Shown here: piece by piece, positions 6,470 through 9,962 of the stretch
Position numbering within the stretch: position 1 is the first letter of the stretch
Layout of the letters: every line of letters begins with the position of its first letter
NCBI GenBank assembly: GCA_028708055.1
Contig: JAQVZT010000022.1
Span: 1-9,962, forward strand
DNA: 9,962 nucleotides
Source of the DNA: Methanothrix sp.
GTDB taxonomy: Archaea > Halobacteriota > Methanosarcinia > Methanotrichales > Methanotrichaceae
Direction of reading: 5' to 3'
Notes under the pieces: generated by a model
Databases searched by the model: none
What the model was told of the DNA's origin: nothing
The model's input: the letters and a program-made list of their open reading frames with translations, nothing else
Made by a program: the position numbers and the translations under genes

Positions 6470-7108
6470 ATGGTTGAAGTGCATAAGGTTAGCGGTGCGG
6501 CCTTCGATGGCAATGTCTACCTGGTCCTGGACAAAAGACCCATTCTGGTGGATGCAGGCATGATGGCCGGCCCGACCCTCAGGAATATCAAGAAATATAT
6601 CGACCCCAGCAAGATTGAGATGATCGTCCTCACTCATTGCCACCATGACCACTCCGGGGCAGCTCCCGAGCTTCTGGAAGCGACGGGCGCGAAGCTTCTT
6701 CTGAGCGAGAGGGAGGTGGGCGCGGTGGGCGATGACCTGGCCTCGGTTGCCTATCTCTTCGGCCAGCAGGCTCCGGACTACAAGGTGGATGAGACGTTAA
6801 AAGAGGGAATGGTCCTCGATATCGGCGAATGGAAGCTGCGGGTCATGGAGACGCCCGGTCACTCCCTGGGCAGCATCTGCCTTTACGAAGAGAATGCCAA
6901 GGTGCTCTTTTCGGGAGACACCGTCTTTCCGGACGGAAACATCGGCAGGACTGATATGTACGGAGGCGACACGCCGGAGCTTGTCAGGTCAATTGAGAGG
7001 CTGGCAAAGCTGGATGTCAAGACGATGTATCCTGGACACATGGAGATCACCAGCAGGGATGTCAGCCGCCAGATACAGCTGAGCCTGAGGTTCGCGAAGA
7101 GCATTTAG
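6470..7108 (+). CDS. MBL-fold metallo-hydrolase (glyoxalase II-like)
   Basis: 212 residues, a stand-alone metallo-beta-lactamase domain. The metal ligands are all visible: H56-x-H58-x-D60-H61 (THCHHDHSG), H131 in TPGHSLGS, D150 in FSGDTVF and H190 in YPGH. This is a complete two-metal site, so the protein should be an active hydrolase. The short length and the TPGHSLGSICLY and LFSGDTVFPDGNIGRTD segments place it with the glyoxalase II-like or general MBL-fold hydrolases common in methanogens, whose substrates (thioesters, lactones, other esters) are mostly unknown. There is no signal peptide and no extra rubredoxin or flavodoxin domain, so it is not an FprA-type flavodiiron protein. The ATG at 6470 has AGGAG 8 nt upstream. 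It is divergent from thiC; a link with thiamine metabolism is possible but is suggested only by the neighbourhood. Confidence 0.9.
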   Translation: MVEVHKVSGAAFDGNVYLVLDKRPILVDAGMMAGPTLRNIKKYIDPSKIEMIVLTHCHHDHSGAAPELLEATGAKLLLSEREVGAVGDDLASVAYLFGQQAPDYKVDETLKEGMVLDIGEWKLRVMETPGHSLGSICLYEENAKVLFSGDTVFPDGNIGRTDMYGGDTPELVRSIERLAKLDVKTMYPGHMEITSRDVSRQIQLSLRFAKSI

Positions 7109-7663
7109 ATAGATCCGGCAAAAGCCATCACAGTCAAGAAAGTGGGTGCATGGTTGAGTAGGGGGAAGGAGAGGGAAGGCGAGAGATAGATCTGATAGAA
7201 AAATGCTTCCCGATCTGAATCCATATCCTTGCTTCATCCAAGGCTCAAGGTGCCGAGTCGAAAGCTGATGGAAGTGGACCTTCGTGAACACCGCTCAAAG
7301 GTTTTCTGCTTGTGGAAGCATTGTAAGCAAAGGCCTTTCTGTACGAGTACATGACTGCCTTTATTGCCAGTTCTCGTCCGATTGAGACTGCAATGCTTCC
7401 TGAAACATGCTGATCGCAGGGGCAAAGCAGCCCGGCAGCGTCCATCGAGTCGAAACATCTGCGTCACATATCCGTGAGGCAAGTTTTGGCGATGAAGTGG
7501 GATGCTGTGCCCATGCGGGTGCAGTAGTTTACAATGCTAAAATCGCAGCTCTATTTTAGTCCGGTCATAAGGGGGTCAACTATTTGTCAAATTATTATAA
7601 AATAATAGAAAATATAAAACTTTGGAGCGCGATTGTCGAGGGAAAAATATCTCCCGAAGAGTC

Positions 7664-7670
7664 TTTATAA
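7664..7670 (+). promoter_or_regulatory. Candidate TATA box of the TPR-protein gene
   Basis: TTTATAA is a close match to the archaeal box A and would start transcription near 7693, leaving a leader of about 70 nt before the ATG at 7766. Other AT-rich candidates occur nearby (ACATATAGAA at 7686-7695 and CTTAAAATAA at 7696-7705), so the exact promoter is uncertain. Confidence 0.4.
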
Positions 7671-7720
7671 GAGAATACAAAGCGTACATATAGAACTTAA
7701 AATAATGAAATTACTTAGGA

Positions 7721-7740
7721 TAGGCAGGAATAGGCAGAAA
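7721..7740 (+). repeat. 10-bp tandem repeat in the leader of the TPR gene
   Basis: TAGGCAGGAA is followed directly by TAGGCAGAAA, two 10-bp units differing at one base, 25 bp before the start codon at 7766. It could be an operator or just a small duplication. Confidence 0.6.
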
Positions 7741-7753
7741 TCGAAACAGATTT

Positions 7754-7759
7754 GAGGGG
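7754..7759 (+). promoter_or_regulatory. Ribosome binding site of the TPR-protein gene
   Basis: GAGGGG lies 6 nt before the ATG at 7766 and directly against the in-frame ATG at 7760, so the spacing favours 7766. Confidence 0.6.
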
Positions 7760-7765
7760 ATGGCG

Positions 7766-9145
7766 ATGAAGCTGCATTTGACGATATTGTTTTTGCTAAT
7801 GGCGATTTCAACTTGCTACGCATTGAGCTTAAATGAGAACATCGATGTATACGGTAGAGGTGGACTGTATGCCAGTACAAATTCCATGAATGCTAAAGAT
7901 TCATTGAATAGCATAGGTGAACAGAGCTACGTTAGATCTATGGATATGGGGAAGGAATCTGATTATTTCGAATCCCAGTATAAATGCACCAATGGAACAC
8001 CACGCAACAATAACTCCTCTAATTATTATTATATACTTGGAAAAAGCCCGGGAGAGACGGAGCACTTCATTACCGTTTGGTTTAATCAGTCCTTGGAATC
8101 ATCAGCATCGGTTGCGAACAATGATGATGTCTTTGTAACAGAATACAAGATCAAATCAAATGATGCTAAACTTAGTGAGACTCTCTCTACAGTAGAAGGA
8201 CCAAATACGATAATCCGTGCCGAATCGAAAGTCGATGGCAATCTCAGTTTGAGTTCCTCTGCAAGCGAGAATGAAGAGCGCTGGGATGGATACAGCCTGG
8301 ATGGAGAGGTACTGAAATTGAATTCCGTGAAGATGTCCGGCGAACGGGGAGTAAGAGATAGGGCCACCAAGAGTCCGGAGCTAATACTGGAGGGAGGATA
8401 CCAAATATCACCCCAGGAAGAAGCAGCTAATCTGACTAGAGAAGGAAATAGACTAGCAGAAAACGGCGACTATGCAAGCGCAATAATTTATTACGATAGC
8501 GCACTTAAGCTGGACAAAGACTCCAAGAGTTCCGCTGTAACATACAACGAGAAAGGCGTTGCGCTCAATTATCTGGGCAGATACGCGGAAGCTGAAGAGG
8601 CATACTCTGAAGCTCTGAGGAGAAGCCCGAATTACAGGATAGCCATGATAAATAGCGCGGGCAATCAGATTGATCTTGGCAAAGCCGATGATGCTTTAAA
8701 TGTCCTGGATATGGCAATTAAAAAATACCCCGATTACGGCGAAGCATGGTACTACAAAGGCAATGCGCTAATTGAACTTGGCAAATATGCAGAAGCTTTG
8801 AATGCATTTAATGAGAGCATAAGACTGGATAAAAGCAATGCTGAAGCATGGTACAGCCGGGGCGACATGATCTATGTACTTGCAACCACGAAGTACGGCG
8901 GTTCTCATGCGATGTTGCAGGAAGCAATGAATTCTTTGAACACATCAAAGGAACTGAATCCCTCATTGGGACCGGATGTGGTGGGATATATTAACGATAA
9001 GATAATTCCCAAGCTCTCGGCTGGTGGCTCCGTCTCGCTAGCAGTCCCACCTTCGCCAGCCACTCCTGCGAATCCGGATGGCGAAGCAGGCACACCGGCA
9101 GTCACTCCTCAGCCGGCCAAGCCATCTCCTTTTGGAGACTTTTAG
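7766..9145 (+). CDS. Secreted TPR-repeat protein with unknown N-terminal domain
   Basis: 459 residues. A signal peptide occupies residues 1-19 (MKLHLTILFLLMAISTCYA). Residues about 20-213 form a Ser/Asn-rich, probably beta-rich domain I cannot name; it has several N-x-S/T sites and resembles extracellular domains seen in other Methanothrix secreted proteins, a resemblance from memory only. Residues about 217-400 contain five tetratricopeptide repeats (for example GNRLAENGDYASAIIYYDSA, GVALNYLGRYAEAEEAYSEA, GNALIELGKYAEALNAFNES); the third and fifth are degenerate. The tail (from about 425) is Pro/Ala-rich and ends SPFGDF without a membrane anchor. The protein is likely an exported scaffold for protein-protein contacts. 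I chose the ATG at 7766 because GAGGGG lies 6 nt before it; the ATG at 7760 abuts that site. The gene is much richer in AT than thiC or the MBL gene (bases 7981-8040 have 20 G/C of 60), hinting at a different origin or selection. Confidence 0.88.
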   Translation: MKLHLTILFLLMAISTCYALSLNENIDVYGRGGLYASTNSMNAKDSLNSIGEQSYVRSMDMGKESDYFESQYKCTNGTPRNNNSSNYYYILGKSPGETEHFITVWFNQSLESSASVANNDDVFVTEYKIKSNDAKLSETLSTVEGPNTIIRAESKVDGNLSLSSSASENEERWDGYSLDGEVLKLNSVKMSGERGVRDRATKSPELILEGGYQISPQEEAANLTREGNRLAENGDYASAIIYYDSALKLDKDSKSSAVTYNEKGVALNYLGRYAEAEEAYSEALRRSPNYRIAMINSAGNQIDLGKADDALNVLDMAIKKYPDYGEAWYYKGNALIELGKYAEALNAFNESIRLDKSNAEAWYSRGDMIYVLATTKYGGSHAMLQEAMNSLNTSKELNPSLGPDVVGYINDKIIPKLSAGGSVSLAVPPSPATPANPDGEAGTPAVTPQPAKPSPFGDF

Positions 9146-9171
9146 CCGCTGATTGCATTAAGGACGCATAG

Positions 9172-9221
9172 GGTCACAAATGCCCCTCTACCCCTATCCT
9201 CGGGTTTGGGCATTTATGACC
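9172..9221. repeat. 50-nt stem-loop with 14-bp arms
   Basis: GGTCACAAATGCCC (9172-9185) and GGGCATTTATGACC (9208-9221) are inverted repeats with a single mismatch, which becomes a G-U pair in minus-strand RNA. The 22-nt loop contains a further short stem (ACCC at 9190 with GGGT at 9202). It begins 27 nt after the TPR stop codon. There is no T run directly after it on the plus strand, so it is not a standard terminator. It may be a palindromic repeat element, a transcript-stabilising 3' structure or a protein-binding site. Confidence 0.7.
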
Positions 9222-9412
9222 ATTCGCGCCTGCATTTTGGTAAAGTGGCTCTTCGCCCTTCTCTGTGCAAGGGATAGAATTTATCCTGGCCAATCCTCAT
9301 GCATCAAATAAATTCCTGTGTTGATCTATCAGAAATAACTGTTCGCTTTACTTCTTATCTTCTTTTCAGCAAGTCCCGGTCAGTCTGCAAGGTGAAAACC
9401 CGCTACGCAATC

Positions 9413-9420
9413 TTTATTAA
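9413..9420 (+). promoter_or_regulatory. TATA box of the beta-helix gene
   Basis: TTTATTAA lies about 26 bp before position 9441, so transcription should begin just ahead of the TTG at 9452, giving a very short leader that contains GGTGGG (9442-9447). Confidence 0.5.
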
Positions 9421-9451
9421 CCTCATTGCCATTCTCACGTCGGTGGGTTGC

Positions 9452-9962
9452 TTGAGAACGATAGCCTTTCGCCTCTTGATTATAGCTTTGCTGGTTTCCT
9501 CATTCGCAAGCGGTGCTACGGTACCGGTAAGCTCGAATTTGCAGGCTGCGATTGATGCTGCATCTCCCGGAGATACCCTGCTGGTAGCTCAGGGAGTCTA
9601 CGAGAAGATAACCATACAGAAGAGCCTGAATCTGGTGGGCAATGGCGCGGTTATCAGGGCGGGAAATCGAGATGCATGCGTGAACATAGAGGCAGACCGC
9701 GTGGCCGTCAGCGGCTTCACCGTCCGGGACGGCTTTTATGGAATTAAGCTCAACAGTGTCTCTGGTTGCAATATATCCAATAATACGGTAATCTACTGCA
9801 CTCAGCCAGGCATTGCTCTGCTATTTTCCGATGGCAATACCGTCACCGGAAATAATGCCAGCTTTAACGGCATAGTGGGAGAAGGCTGGTATGGGATATA
9901 TCTATCCAACTCCAACGATAACATCATCACGAACAACGTTGCCTACGGAAACGGTGCTTACG
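9452..9962 (+). CDS. Secreted NosD-like parallel beta-helix protein (3' partial)
   Basis: The frame is open from about 9443 to the end of the window (170 codons from the TTG), so the gene continues outside. The N-terminus MRTIAFRLLIIALLVSSFASG is a clear signal peptide. VPVSSNLQAAIDAASPGDTL, then a Y-E-K-I-x-I-x-K-S-L-x-L-x-G segment, is the usual entry to NosD/CASH-type right-handed beta-helices, and repeats of about 22 residues follow (GIKLNSVSGCNISNNTVIY, GIYLSNSNDNIITNNVAYGN). Such proteins are abundant on methanogen surfaces and may bind polysaccharide or serve as envelope proteins; a copper-related NosD function should not be assumed. The TTG at 9452 was chosen because GGTGGG precedes it and it starts the signal peptide cleanly; a GTG at 9443 (adding M-G-C) is an alternative, perhaps leaderless. 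Confidence 0.85.
   Translation, partial: MRTIAFRLLIIALLVSSFASGATVPVSSNLQAAIDAASPGDTLLVAQGVYEKITIQKSLNLVGNGAVIRAGNRDACVNIEADRVAVSGFTVRDGFYGIKLNSVSGCNISNNTVIYCTQPGIALLFSDGNTVTGNNASFNGIVGEGWYGIYLSNSNDNIITNNVAYGNGAY

Larger units (their letters stand above)
7109..7765. other. Long intergenic region: purine tract, GC-rich island, AT-rich promoter zone
   Basis: No convincing gene is present. Three zones differ in texture. Bases 7155-7190 are an almost pure purine stretch on the plus strand (GAGTAGGGGGAAGGAGAGGG and on). Bases about 7225-7500 are of coding-like composition, and two overlapping minus-strand frames of 66 and 82 codons cover them, but neither has a ribosome site or a product I recognise. 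This could be the decayed tail of a gene or an insertion sequence. Bases about 7515-7740 become strongly AT-rich and hold several TATA-like boxes and a 10-bp tandem repeat ahead of the TPR gene. No tRNA or hairpin-terminated RNA gene was seen. Confidence 0.5.
9146..9451. other. Intergenic region between TPR and beta-helix genes
   Basis: About 300 bp without an open frame that looks coding. It holds a long imperfect palindrome (9172-9221), a short one (GGATA-GAATT-TATCC, 9272-9286), a pyrimidine-rich stretch with T runs at 9347-9368 that could stop transcription from the TPR gene, and a TATA box for the next gene at 9413-9420. Confidence 0.55.

Noticed and set aside
7107..7192. A 9-bp direct repeat (AGATAGATC at 7107-7115 and 7184-7192) as a target-site duplication
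   Set aside because: The 68 bp between the copies hold no terminal inverted repeats or element-like sequence, and one copy overlaps the MBL stop codon; chance in a purine-rich stretch is likely.
9172..9221. The palindrome as a simple intrinsic terminator of the TPR gene
   Set aside because: No T run follows on the plus strand; the nearest T-rich stretch is over 120 bp further on.

Overview
The window looks like the chromosome of a methanogenic archaeon of the Methanosarcinales, most probably Methanothrix (Methanosaeta). The genus is an inference. It rests on archaeal-type promoter boxes (TTATATA, TTTATAA) and T-tract terminators, an archaeal-length ThiC of about 425 residues, a compact-cysteine iron-sulfur flavoprotein of the type known from methanogens, and several secreted proteins (M6 protease, TPR protein, NosD-like beta-helix) of kinds common in that group. 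No rRNA, tRNA, CRISPR array or intact insertion sequence is visible.

Layout. Bases 1-257 are the 3' end of a DUF362-family gene. A phased array of 11-bp repeats (291-361) follows, and then a probable two-gene operon on the + strand: an iron-sulfur flavoprotein (395-967) and a four-helix membrane protein (977-1387). Convergent to these is a small unknown gene (1406-1723, - strand). A minus-strand block follows: a secreted protein with a Pro/Ser/Gln linker and a PEGA-like C-terminal domain (1865-3007, TTG start), an M6 metalloprotease with a P-domain (3194-5047), and the thiamine gene thiC (5151-6428). Hairpin/T-tract or T-rich terminators and AT-rich promoters separate these, so they look like single transcription units rather than one operon.

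Divergent from thiC, with only 41 bp between the start codons, is an MBL-fold hydrolase (6470-7108, + strand). About 650 bp without a convincing gene follow. This stretch is GC-rich and perhaps decayed at 7225-7500, then strongly AT-rich with promoter-like boxes. It leads to a secreted TPR protein (7766-9145) that is markedly more AT-rich than its neighbours. A 300-bp gap with a long imperfect palindrome comes next, and the window ends inside a secreted NosD-like parallel beta-helix gene that starts at a TTG codon (9452 onward).

How the genes work together. Two themes stand out: redox/housekeeping functions (DUF362 protein, iron-sulfur flavoprotein, small membrane protein, ThiC, MBL hydrolase) and the cell surface or exterior (PEGA-like protein, TPR protein, beta-helix protein). 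The M6 protease is the exception, because it has no signal peptide and no open frame upstream that could supply one. I see no clear multi-gene defence or mobile system. The strongest unexplained signals are the 11-bp phased array, the leaderless protease, the novel N-terminal domain of the TPR protein and the palindrome at 9172-9221.
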